Shown here in pieces: positions 1 through 10,300 of a stretch of DNA of 64,000 nt. Numbering within the stretch: position 1 is the first letter of the stretch; the number at the start of each line of letters is the position of its first letter. Under the pieces are notes generated by a model. That model was not told the DNA's origin. It searched no databases and saw only the letters and a program-made list of their open reading frames with translations. Source of the stretch: Nemertoderma westbladi (taxonomy: Eukaryota > Xenacoelomorpha > Nemertodermatida > Nemertodermatidae); assembly GCA_032718475.1 (NCBI GenBank), contig JAUCBJ010006769.1:47901-111900 (forward strand), given 5' to 3'. The translations under genes and the position numbers were made by a program.

Positions 1-1412
1 ACTAAACCAACCAGTTAATATTTGCTTTGACAGAGTGTCCTAGGGCTTAAACAAACAGTATGGGTGTACTGAGTACAATACTGTAATCTTGGCAACCTCA
101 TCGATTTATACTAAGCCTTGTGTAGAAATCCATTACATAAGCCATTTTTCATCACGACACCAGCTGTTATTGGTGTTATTTTACCATTGCGCCTAAGGCG
201 TTTTTTCGTTTATGTCTATTTTTCGAGCCCACGGCTCATGGACGAAATAGCGGAACATACCAGGGACCTTAGAATCGCGGTATCTAGCCGCTGTGAAAAT
301 TTCATCAAAATCGTTAGAGTAGTTTTGGCTGTAGATCAGTCAGCCAGCCAGTCAGTCAGCCACGAGCAATTCTTACAGTAATGAACCTCTTAACAGTAGT
401 GATTGCCTGCTGTCGTCGGCATCATTGATGGCATCAACAATGCCCCCTTGTTGTGGGAGGCCCTAGGCCGCGGCCTACTCGGCCTATATGCCTAAATCCG
501 GCCCTGATTATTAAAAAAATAGATTTAAATAAATACATCAAATACATAAACAATTATATACTCTATCAACTTTATAATAGTAGGCTCCCTACTGCACTAT
601 AATATTAAATATATATGGCGCTTTAAGTATAAAAACAGAGTTATGACTTATTCTAATCACAACTAGATGGCCACAGAGTTTCGTAAATAGCGCATTCTTT
701 AGGAGATGCTTTATTATCTGTCACACTACTTCACACGACTTCACACTAATTTACACTGATTCACACTAATTTGCCGACCGTCGCTGAATTTGATCATATA
801 TAAGGAGGATTGCAACTGACACACGTAGGGATTATGAAATAGCATTTAATTCACACAAAACCACTATAATTTAAGTCGCAGTTGCTACCGGTAGACTCTT
901 TCTCCGCTTACCTCATTAATCGAGAAGATTGAGGGGGTTTATGATTATTTATAGGTATTCTCCAAATATAATATCCTTAAATATAAACAACAATTAACAC
1001 AATATAAAACAGCAGTAAAACGGTGCTGTGAACAGTCAGTATGTGTTCATGAAGTTCAGTTTGGTGCAATGCGTCGTATTGAGTAGTTAATAGATTTACG
1101 TTCTTATAACAAAGGCCATCAGATGTTCTTGGGCCAAAGTCTGAAATGACCGTACTTAGTACAGAATCCTGAGAGGAATCTAATTCTCAGAAAAACCATA
1201 ACCATAATGCATTGCGCTAGTGGTAATTAGGGATTAGTGGTAATGTGGCTGAGGGCTACAACATTTAGATGGAGTCTTCTTATATTTAGCTAAGTTAACC
1301 TTTCTTTGGCTACCCAATATGCCTGGGTTGGGACAATGTTAATCCTATCTGGTCGGGCTGCTAATATAACTAACATATTTTGCTTTGCTGGAAAGGCAAA
1401 GCATTTTACAGA
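1..1412. other. Intergenic or repeat-flank sequence, no gene seen
   Basis: AT-rich sequence with short open frames only and no recognisable domain. It holds a short CAGT/CAGC-rich stretch near 338-360 and a run of CACT-containing short repeats near 720-770. No RNA gene or terminal repeat was recognised. It forms the outer flank of the foldback-like element that begins at about 1413. Confidence 0.5.
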
Positions 1413-1600
1413 AGTAGTAGGGTCTTGGCCGGCTCTGCGACAGTTAGACCTAACTGACACCCATTGGGTGTCATATGACACCCAATTATCACCCTATGGG
1501 TGTCATTGGGTGTCATTGGCGCCAGACTGTCTGGGTGACACCTCCCAATTAGGCTAATTAGACCCTAATTGACAGGTGCACCCCATCAATTAATTAGTAC
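1413..1600. repeat. Outer part of the left foldback arm: TGACACC-rich terminal module
   Basis: The outer segment contains several direct and inverted copies of TGACACCC / GGGTGTCA. The sequence GCCGGCTCTGCGACAGTTAG at its outer edge recurs in inverted orientation at about 18210-18235, beyond the BEL insertion. The module is therefore a small palindromic unit of about 350 bp when the BEL element is subtracted. The right arm has the same module at about 24495-24834. It may be a MITE that supplies the ends of the larger element. Confidence 0.6.
1596..1600. repeat. Target site duplication of BEL/Pao element (left copy)
   Basis: AGTAC immediately precedes the LTR and recurs at 18101-18105 immediately after the other LTR. 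The homologous unoccupied site in the right foldback arm (reverse complement near 24650) carries AGTAC only once. Confidence 0.9.
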
Positions 1601-3520
1601 TAAATTGGAGAGATACGCCTATTCCTACTATCGGAAGAGACGGTAACAATACCTGCAATATCCTACTGTAAAGTTTGTAAATCAAATCATAAATCCGACC
1701 TTCTCACCAAAACAGTAAACCCTAAGTAAGCGAATATATTGCAGTATCGATCTCTTTTAACCGGTGAGGCAGAAAACAGTCTACGAGCAGACAAACTTCG
1801 ATAAAACAAAATCCCGCGCAGCGAATCCTAAAATCAGGCTGACTCACTGACGGACTAAGGGGCTCGTATACTTTGCCGCGGTGTGATTTATATGGTTGGG
1901 CAAAGGGACGCTAGCTAGGTATAGAGCAGATTTGGAGATGGCTAACTAGCGAGCAAAGTGCAGTAAGGACGAAAGTTAATTTTATATATTTCGAGGTGTA
2001 AATAATTTCTAACGCGCGTGTGTTAATTCTGAACGGTCAAAACAGTTTTGCTCCTTCACATATATAATTACTGGGTACGGTGTGCATTTTACGAATATTC
2101 TAATTTTATAACTTGTAGGTCCAATACTCACGAATGATAAGGTTCCTTCCCCTCTTGCGTATTTCCAGGACTCAAATTCAGGCATAAGGTTAATACTACG
2201 CCCAGAATTCGGCAATTTTAGGTACCAGGTCCCTGATACTAAGAAGAGATGTGTTAGTTTACTACTGTAGGCGTACAGGTACTAATAGCTATCCTGGCTC
2301 CTATCTAGAATTTTAGTCACCCAGGTAGTCCGGGTAACTTCCTATTAGGGCGTTGGCGGGGACACGGTAGATGTTAGTATATCCCTGATAGCCTCAATTT
2401 ATTTGCGCCTAGCGTAAACTGCCCTACCGCCTGAACGGTACAATCCCAATTCAGGTGAAAACACAGCAACCCCCCTAGCCTACAAGTTCTGATGTAATAG
2501 ACACGGTCGTACTGCAAATAGTCGCACACACACCTGTACTTAGCAAGAGTTAAGCGTACAGTTTGCTGCACCCTAACCAATGTGTATGCCTTGTACCGGT
2601 GTGCCTACGTCCTATCTGCGTACTAGTATCTGCTCTCTCTCCTCCCCCCCCGTAGGAATATGAAGGTCTACTGCGGTTTTTCCCTGAATCAAGACAGTAC
2701 AGTCCCTATGATGTAATTTTAGGCTTGCAGCGTGTCACTACGTCTACCTTTGTATCTTTTGGTCTTACACTTAGGTAGCAAGGATCGAACGCTGTCTAAC
2801 CTTTCAGGCGATGGGCGAATAACTAGATGGTATTGCGGGTTGTCTCTCGTCTACATTCCCGTGATGTTCCCGTTCATTGCTGTGGCCCGATCTCTAGCTG
2901 GCCATCCTGTCCCTGAGTTTGTTCACCGTAGTGAAACCATATTAAAACAGATAGAAAAGCTGAGAGATGTGACTAGTATTTTTGACTTTATTACAAAACA
3001 TATAATAACTATTATACAATAAACAATGTAATCTGAAATAAGACAGAAAGTGAATGATGGAAATTGAGATTAGTAATTGATAACTAATGAACGAATCGCA
3101 CCTTTATATACTAAATTTGTGCCGCAATCAATCGAGAAAATTCTCGATTGTTCTATGGGTTCTAACAAGGTTTTAAAGATAGCTTATTGGTCCAGCTAAT
3201 ATATAACTTGCACGACATTGGTTACAATCAAATAACTACAGCCTTATTGGTACAGACAAATGCAATTAATTTGTAGCGGTTAATTTAAATGAGTTGAAAT
3301 TCTGCACAAAAAATAATTCGCACTTACTAGGATTCGAACTCGATACCTACTACACTTATAATTTCCAACGCTCTACCAACTGAGCTACTGAACCACTTGA
3401 CCGATAGATACATAATAGATAGAACCAATACTAATGAGAACTCAAAGTAATCTTTACAAAGTTAATTCGAATAAAATAAAATTTTGAAAATCCACGGCAT
3501 TTAGGGAATATAATTCTATA
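1601..3520 (-). repeat. 3' LTR of the BEL/Pao element
   Basis: Same sequence as 16181-18100 (offset 14,580) with no difference noticed. The ends do not follow the usual TG...CA rule: on the element strand it starts TATAGAATTA and ends CCAATTTA. The boundaries are fixed by the target duplication and the empty site. The LTR is long for this superfamily. It contains a tRNA-like stretch near its 5' end (element orientation) and a C8 run at about 2645. Short open frames inside it are not convincing genes. Confidence 0.9.
3320..3395 (-). ncRNA. tRNA-like (pol III box A/B) sequence inside the 3' LTR
   Basis: On the minus strand the stretch contains TAGCTCAGTTGGTAGAGC, a textbook D-arm/box A, followed 28 nt later by GAGTTCGAATCC, a textbook box B and T-loop. 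The anticodon arm and acceptor stem do not pair well, so this is not a functional tRNA. It lies about 125 nt inside the start of the LTR in element orientation. It may be a captured tRNA pseudogene, part of a SINE, or an internal pol III promoter. Confidence 0.55.
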
Positions 3521-4329
3521 CCGCTCCATGAAAACAGGATATTATCGTGCATAAAATATACGGTTTTCACCAATAATCAATCAAACTATAGAATACTTAG
3601 GGCGTACTTACATATTTACAATTAAATTTCAAACAATACTTCCTTTCTTCGTAATGATTCGATACAAAATAATTACAAATTCAAACTTTACGTATTTAAA
3701 GGCTTTACTAAGTAAGTACAATATAAATCTAAATTAAATTCACCAATATAAATCTATTGCATCTCAAATATTGCATAAATTCAAACAATTACAAATACAA
3801 ATAAATGTAAACAATAAGAAAGGCTCGCAAGTCTTCCATCTACTATTGCATCCCAAATATTGCATAAATTCAAGTAATTACAAATACTTTCGTACCTAAA
3901 TGTAGATTGCATAAGTTTGGAATAATTACAAATATGAGTCTTTCTGAGCACAAAATTTTCTGTCTATATAACTTTCTCTTTTACACTGTAAATACAAATA
4001 CTGCTTATAAAATATAGTATTCGGAACAATACAAATTGCATAAGTTTGGAATAATATTGCATAAGTTCGGAATAATTACAAATATAAAATATAAATTCTT
4101 ACTAAATATAGATCTTACTAAATATAAGTCTTTACTTAAATATAAATATAAACTGCATAAGTTTAGAATAATATAAACCTTTGCATCTCAAATATGAAAC
4201 ATAAATCTTTCAAATATAAGTTCCTTCTAAATATAAACTTTGTTTTCTAAATATAAAACATATAATTCAAAATAAATCACAAATCATAAGAAAGGCCCAC
4301 GAGTCTTCCGTCCACCCTTGCCCTCCCTT
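3521..4329 (-). repeat. AT-rich 3' untranslated region with degenerate direct repeats
   Basis: This is the stretch between the last element ORF and the 3' LTR. It contains at least five degenerate copies of a unit whose core is ATTGCATAA followed by ATTACAAATA (around 3771, 3861, 3908, 4028, 4053), plus two copies of the dispersed 17-nt motif (3821 and 4293). No clear polypurine tract is present next to the LTR; only a short GGAGCGG (element strand) abuts it. Confidence 0.65.
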
Positions 4330-5766
4330 TTATCGCTTAGTAGATCGAGCCCTGCCGCGTCCTCGAAAACTGCGCACAGGTGACTTTGCTCGCGATATGG
4401 GACTAATGGGGCGAGTCACTGGTTTACTTGGGACGTTGAGAGACGGTGCGACTATTTCCTCACAAATTCGTCTATTTGGCATCCCAAAACCTCGACCAAT
4501 TCCTCGTGACCGATCAGTTGTGGCTACAGTCGGTAGAACGTCTGGGAACGCGTGAGAAGCGGACGACGCAGACCCAAGAGTAGCTTGCGCCCCCTGTTGA
4601 TCAGCTGGTGTATGTCCCGATCCTCCTACCGGTTCTCTTGGAAGTGATACCGTATCCCGAGTAACTCGAATAGTCGGCTCAACTCCCTTACGTTCTTCCA
4701 CATTAATAATTTTCTTCAATTGTTGGCCCACCTTCTGGACCCGTATGATCCTACCCTGCCCGTCCTCCCGAGGGTGACGTGCAGACGGCGCAACCGGAGT
4801 GGCTGGTATATTCGTCGCCTCTAGGACCTCTTCTTCCTCGAATACGCTCGCTCGTATACGTTTATGGTAAAACGCGGCTCGGTACGCCCATGCGACGGTT
4901 AACCAAGCTCCTTTATTCCGCTTTTCGGTTCGGAAACGATCAAATTCACCATACGTGATACGATTTACGACTTTCTGAAAATTCCACGTGTTCTTGTTAT
5001 CCGGGTGAATCTGTAACAGATACTCGCGCACCACTCGGAATCCGCTGTCGTGGGGCAAAATATCAACAACCTCGATAAGTTCGTCATATTGGGGCATAGC
5101 GGAGATATATCCTTCCGACATCATCGTCTGAGGATTTACCGCCCAAAATCCGAGATGCGCTCTCATCGGAAACCGTCTTCTCTGTGCCGATACATGTTCG
5201 TCGGCTAAATCTTCCCACTCATCAAATAACTTCCTCACGAGTTTTACAGATTCGTGTTCATAAGGTATGTCTCTCAGTTGGCATTCAGATGCTCGATGTC
5301 CCTTTATATTGCAGTAAGTACATTGAGCCATAAATCTCCAGCAAGTATAAAAGGTATGAGACCCTTGATCCCCACACCATCCACAGATTAGCTGAGTCGT
5401 AGTAATGTGCTTTCCACTGCACTTTGCCATATGATGTCCAGCGACGCCACATTTACTACACATCGTATTAGCAGGGTACCACACTCGTTCGTATATAAGA
5501 TCTCCAATCGGTCGAGCGCTTCCTCCCATACTATAATCGTAATCATCTGGGTCTATGGGTTGGTAGGTTTCTGAAGGTTGTATACAAACTATAGCATCTG
5601 TTGCTTCGAGTTGTCGAATCTCCGTCTGAGATTTCTTCGGGAGGTTCCTTTCTATCTCAAGAAGTTCCTCTAAAGGATCGTCGGCGATCGTAGTAGTTAC
5701 GTTGAATTCATCACCAAGGTGACCGATAGGCGCACGCGTCTGCCGTGATTCATCCGTAATCTCCAC
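4330..5766 (-). CDS. Zinc-knuckle (three CCHC) protein, second extra ORF of the BEL/Pao element
   Basis: This 478-codon frame lies where an envelope gene sits in some LTR elements, but it shows no signal peptide or membrane segment. Residues about 100-170 hold three C-x2-C-x4-H-x4-C knuckles in a row. The C-terminus is Arg/Gly/Ser rich (RGRGRARSTKR), so nucleic-acid binding is the likely role, as in retroviral nucleocapsid. The listed start is a GTG codon; the frame is open further upstream to about 5817, and it overlaps the preceding ORF by up to about 120 nt in the -1 frame. It may therefore be the downstream half of a frameshift product. No classical slippery heptamer was seen in the overlap. 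I do not recognise the rest of the protein. Confidence is high that it is coding and low on exact function. Confidence 0.7.
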   Translation of the reverse strand: MEITDESRQTRAPIGHLGDEFNVTTTIADDPLEELLEIERNLPKKSQTEIRQLEATDAIVCIQPSETYQPIDPDDYDYSMGGSARPIGDLIYERVWYPANTMCSKCGVAGHHMAKCSGKHITTTQLICGWCGDQGSHTFYTCWRFMAQCTYCNIKGHRASECQLRDIPYEHESVKLVRKLFDEWEDLADEHVSAQRRRFPMRAHLGFWAVNPQTMMSEGYISAMPQYDELIEVVDILPHDSGFRVVREYLLQIHPDNKNTWNFQKVVNRITYGEFDRFRTEKRNKGAWLTVAWAYRAAFYHKRIRASVFEEEEVLEATNIPATPVAPSARHPREDGQGRIIRVQKVGQQLKKIINVEERKGVEPTIRVTRDTVSLPREPVGGSGHTPADQQGAQATLGSASSASHAFPDVLPTVATTDRSRGIGRGFGMPNRRICEEIVAPSLNVPSKPVTRPISPISRAKSPVRSFRGRGRARSTKR

Positions 5767-6752
5767 GATACGTTTTGAGCAAAGTTTATGCTCTCGAAAA
5801 CTTCCGGTGTCATCTCCTTAGCTGAAGTTTGATCGTGTGACGTCCAATGGCAAGGTAGGCTCGCGAGTCTTCCACCCCATTCTTCCATCTCACCTTTCTC
5901 GAAAGCCTTGTAGGCTCTGTATAGGCTAAGAGCTTCTTTCTTTTCGCGGGTTGACTGATTCGCCTCGTCCAGCGTAAGTTCAAATACATCGGGTTCAACA
6001 ACCTTAGGTGGGTAAATGACAGTTTCTCCCGCCTTTGGTCCGGTCATAGCAAATGAGTGATATGGATTCGATAAAGGATACCCTCCTTCCTGGTAGCGTA
6101 GTTGTTGATGATTCGAACACCTCGCCAATATCGGTTCGGGATTTTCCTTATTCAAACGCATCGGAATCGCATTTCGTTGTTCGCGCATACAAGAACCGCA
6201 TTGATAATAAAGTTTATAAACTGAAAATGCTTCTTTGGTTTCTCTATCGTCCCCTCGAGTTCGTCTGTAAAGATGCATTCCATCGAATTCATCTCTTACC
6301 GCGGGCATAGGTTCGTGCGCCTTTAGGTATTGCATGGTATGATACAAACGACTAATTTCAGTATCGGGGTCTTCGCTAATGTCTCCCGTATCACACAAAG
6401 CGTCGTACGGGTAAAGTTCATTGAAGGTTTGGCGCAAACTTTCGATTCTTTCGTTTAATGCGTTTTGCCTTCTCTTTAATACATTCGAGTCATATTTAGT
6501 TCTCGCGAGTTTCGCTGTACTTTCCGATAATTCTTTTATACCAAATATAGTATAATCCTTGGCTCCAAATCTTTCGAATGGCGCTGCTGCCTCCTCTTGG
6601 ATATCATATCCCCATCTCGGCTCTCCTTGTGTCCCTTTCTCCATAATTAGAGGTGTAGTTACATAATCATTACTACTAGAGGGAATACAACAGAGTTTGT
6701 GGTTAGTTGTGAGGAGACGTGAGAGTTTCGTCTGCCCTTTGGGCTTCGACAA
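5697..6752 (-). CDS. Uncharacterised 351-aa ORF downstream of pol in the BEL/Pao element
   Basis: Not recognised. The product is charged, with no signal peptide or membrane segment. A C-G-S-C pair near residue 187 and a later Cys/His pair (C-S-N-H near residue 213) could make one zinc site. One copy of the dispersed 17-nt motif is read here as G-R-L-A-S-L near residue 295. The last ~40 codons overlap the next frame, so the C-terminus may be replaced by frameshifting into the zinc-knuckle ORF. Together the two frames would form a gag-sized protein with C-terminal knuckles, which suggests a second structural protein. This is inference. A single ancestral indel is the alternative. Confidence 0.6.
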   Translation of the reverse strand: MSKPKGQTKLSRLLTTNHKLCCIPSSSNDYVTTPLIMEKGTQGEPRWGYDIQEEAAAPFERFGAKDYTIFGIKELSESTAKLARTKYDSNVLKRRQNALNERIESLRQTFNELYPYDALCDTGDISEDPDTEISRLYHTMQYLKAHEPMPAVRDEFDGMHLYRRTRGDDRETKEAFSVYKLYYQCGSCMREQRNAIPMRLNKENPEPILARCSNHQQLRYQEGGYPLSNPYHSFAMTGPKAGETVIYPPKVVEPDVFELTLDEANQSTREKKEALSLYRAYKAFEKGEMEEWGGRLASLPCHWTSHDQTSAKEMTPEVFESINFAQNVSWRLRMNHGRRVRLSVTLVMNST

Positions 6753-7310
6753 CGCTCTAACCTCCTACCCATAGCCTAAGATCTAGGGTTTCTTTAATGA
6801 CACGCTGCTTCTTATCTAAAATTTTTTTTTTGCCGAAGTAAAAACGAATTTGGGCTAAACTGGCCGTGAGTCTAAAATACTCACTTTTTGATCCCAAACT
6901 ATTATCAGAAAATAAGCAATCAAGAATTAGTAATAAATATAGGGGAGTCAAATTTGACGTAACTTATTGAAACAAGACCGTGTAAAATTTAATTAAAATT
7001 TTTAAGAAAGGCTCGCAAGTCTTCCTCTCTTGTTTCTCTAATTTTAAGTTCCACCCGACTGTACCCTGAAATCTATTCACTGGAGAAAATTTTAAAAAAT
7101 TTTTCAAATCCAAATGGATTGTCTAAAATTTCGAAAATGTCTCAATATTGTGAGTTCCAAGTAGAATTCCATTTCTTATACCTCCAAATCCCGCTCCTAT
7201 GTGACACATAAGGGTACTACCCTCAATGTTCACATATAAAGACAATGGAATTCTACCGCTGTCCTTACTACGGTGTACAGGTACGTGGAAATCTATTTGT
7301 AAACTCCTAA
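6753..7310 (-). other. Spacer between pol and the extra ORFs
   Basis: Non-coding, AT-rich gap of about 560 bp that carries one copy of the dispersed 17-nt motif (7009) and an A/T homopolymer near 6820. It could hold the start or splice acceptor of a subgenomic message for the downstream ORFs, but no site is decisive. Confidence 0.45.
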
Positions 7311-10300
7311 TTATTTACTAGTATTAGGTGGAGATTTGTAATCTCCAGACTCGTTACGAGTCTCTTCAAGAAGTACAAGACGTTGAGTCGGTCTGTCTAC
7401 TGTACGACCGTCAATTGTTCGTACCGTCACAGTTCTTGTCACTCCATCCATAGATGGATGTGTGGCTAAAATGACACCTGTTATCCAGAAGCGTCTTTTT
7501 AGATTCACTTCTGCCAACAGCACGTGATCTCCCGGCTTTAATGCGCGGGTGTTATTATACCAGTTTGTTCTGGCAGAAATAGAGGGCAAATAATGGTTTT
7601 GCCATATTTCCCAGAATTTGTTAGCCAGTAGTTGCGTGATTTTCCACGCTTTTCTCCCGTAACTATCGCTTTCCATTGGAATGGAAATCGGTGTCAAAGT
7701 CGTCGGTGCCTGCATTAGCAGGTGTGCCGGTGTCAAAGCAAACTGGGATTGTTTGTCATCGGGTACTAATACTATTGGTCTAGTATTTAGTATTGCCTCG
7801 ATTTCAACAAACAATGTTGTCAGTTGGTCGTCTGTTAATATGTGGTTTACTGGAATGACCTTTGCCATTGCTGTCTTTATAGATCTAATCAGTCTCTCCC
7901 AGACTCCGCCTCTCCAAGGACTATCTGGAGGATTGAACTTCCAAACAATCTTGTGAGGTTGCAGTTCGTTTGAGATTTGATCATGATCTAATTTCTTAAA
8001 GGCTCTAGCAATTTCATTCCGAGCACCAACAAAGTTTGTCCCTTGGTCTGAGTACAAGCATTTTACTAGTCCGCGTCTAGCGATAAATCGCCGCAGTGCT
8101 AGTATAAACGCGTTGGTGGAAAGATCCATCACACGTTCAATGTGAACTGCCCTACTGGACATACATGTGAAAATCAGTCCCCAGCGTTTTACTAGTATGC
8201 GTCCACGTTTAGTATGTATGGGACCAAAGCAATCAATTCCAGTCTCTGTAAAAGGTGGTCTGAATGCTTGAAGTCGTGCTTGTGGTAGTTCACTCATTTC
8301 TTGGGTACCTATTCTAGAATGTACCTTTTTACAAATAATACACGTACGTGTCACTGAACTTAATGCTTTACTGGGTCTAATTAATACAAATCTAGTACGT
8401 AAGTAGGAAAGACAGTGGTGTCTTCCAGCGTGTTTCAGATGTAGATGTGCGTCCAGTATCATTGCACGTTGTAGTTCGTGGTGTTGCGGTATTATTATTG
8501 GGTACCTAAAGTTCGTGTTAAAGTCAATGTTTTGAAGCCGAGATTTATGACAAATTAAGCCATTATAAATTATCGGACTCCAACTCAGTATCGGTGACGA
8601 CTTGATTGGTTGACCTTGATGTATAGATGTGAATTCGCGCGCGAAATATCGCAGTTGATAATGGCGAATTAATATAATCTCACACCTGTCAATCTCAGCC
8701 AATGTAAGTCGACGTGTGAAGTCACGTTTGCCTTTAACGTATTGTACAAAACGTACAATCCACGCTAATTTTCGGCAAGCGTTTGACCAAGAGTCTGTTA
8801 AGTTTACAATACGGTCGACGTAAGTATTTGTGACGTCATCAGGTAAGTCAATGGAGAACTTGGAAGGTTTTGAATTACTAGAAGGGCCCACGGGTCCGCC
8901 GGTAAGTATTCCCTTGTTGACTGTTGATCCGTCCGGGTCTACAAGTAATTTGTCCTTCTTTGTCTTCTTACCTTGATTGTCGGTACTTTGTAAGTCGATC
9001 GCTAATGGTGGTTTGAACTCTATGGGGTCAGCAGGTTTTGGTAAACTTAATTTTCTGCCGACATTAATCCCAGGTCTCAACGTAGGTTGCAAGTTCGGTA
9101 TGTCTCTTGAGCGCAAAGTAACACCTGTATTTACATTAGCGTAGGTACTACCCACATCTGCAATACATGAGGTTTCACCATGCTTATGGTTGCTCAAGTG
9201 TGTCAAAATTGGTAGTTTGTCAATACAAGGCCGCTCCAATAGAGAAACTGCGGCTTTATTGTTAGTCAATACATTACTAGTGTCTAGTCGACTGTCTAGT
9301 AGTGTGTCTGGCGATACGTCTGGTAACGTATCTGGTTGTTTGTCAATAGAAGGCCGCTCCAATAGAGAAACTGCGGCTTTACTGTTTGTCAGTGCGTTTC
9401 TAACGTCTGGTGGAACATTTTGTGATATGTCTGGCAAAATGTCTGGTTGGCTGTCTAGTAACGTGTCTGGTTGACCGTCTGGCGATATGTCTGGTTGACC
9501 GTCTGGCGATATGTCTGGTGTAGAAAGGCTCGCAAGTCTTCCTCTCTTGACCTTTGAAGTTATATCCTTCCATTTTGCCTTCGGTTTCTTCTTGAGTTTC
9601 GCCGCCGTTGTCTTTTTCTTTGTATCGACGGGCATTGTTGGTGTCGTTGGGGTAGGTAGACTCGCAAGCCTATCATCTGTCGTCGATGGAATCTCTAGCT
9701 GACTCGTCTTCTCCCCAAGTTCTAAACTCACCTTGTGGATTAGCTGCTCCTTGTGACTTATCATACTAGTTACACGTCTGTTATGTTTTGTATGTAAGGT
9801 AGTATGGTCTACGTCGTGTGAAAAGGAATGAATTGAATTTATAGTTAATAAACTACATGTACTCTGTACATCGTCTTCCTCGTCACTTACGTCTAGTGTG
9901 CGCACAGGCGCTCGAGTATACCACCCTATCGGCGTTCTGCAGGCGTATGCGTTTCCTGCTACAACTGTCGATGGTCTGGTTTCCCACACCTGATGTAGGT
10001 TGAATTGGTCCGTCCCGATCAGCATTGCTACCGATCTATAATTGGCAGGACATTCGGGTACACCAAGGTGTCTAAAATACTTACGGTCCTCTAGAGATTG
10101 TGCCGGCACTGGACCTAGTAGGTTACTAAAGTCCTTCGTGGCCGCAAAGGTTAAATCTCTAAAGGGTAACAAAGACCTCTCCCTCTCGCTGTGTTGCGAT
10201 TTTGGAAGAAGAGAGTCTAAGTCTAACTTAACTCGTGTCACTGGTATTGCACGCTGTCCGTGCATACTACTTACTGTATAACTGACGTGCTTACCTTGTC

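Noticed and set aside
2009-3022. Short ORFs inside the LTRs (also at 16589-17602)
   Set aside because: They are duplicated because the LTRs are duplicated; no domain or codon pattern supports coding.
3320-3395. Functional tRNA gene
   Set aside because: The acceptor, anticodon and T stems do not pair; only the pol III box sequences are good.
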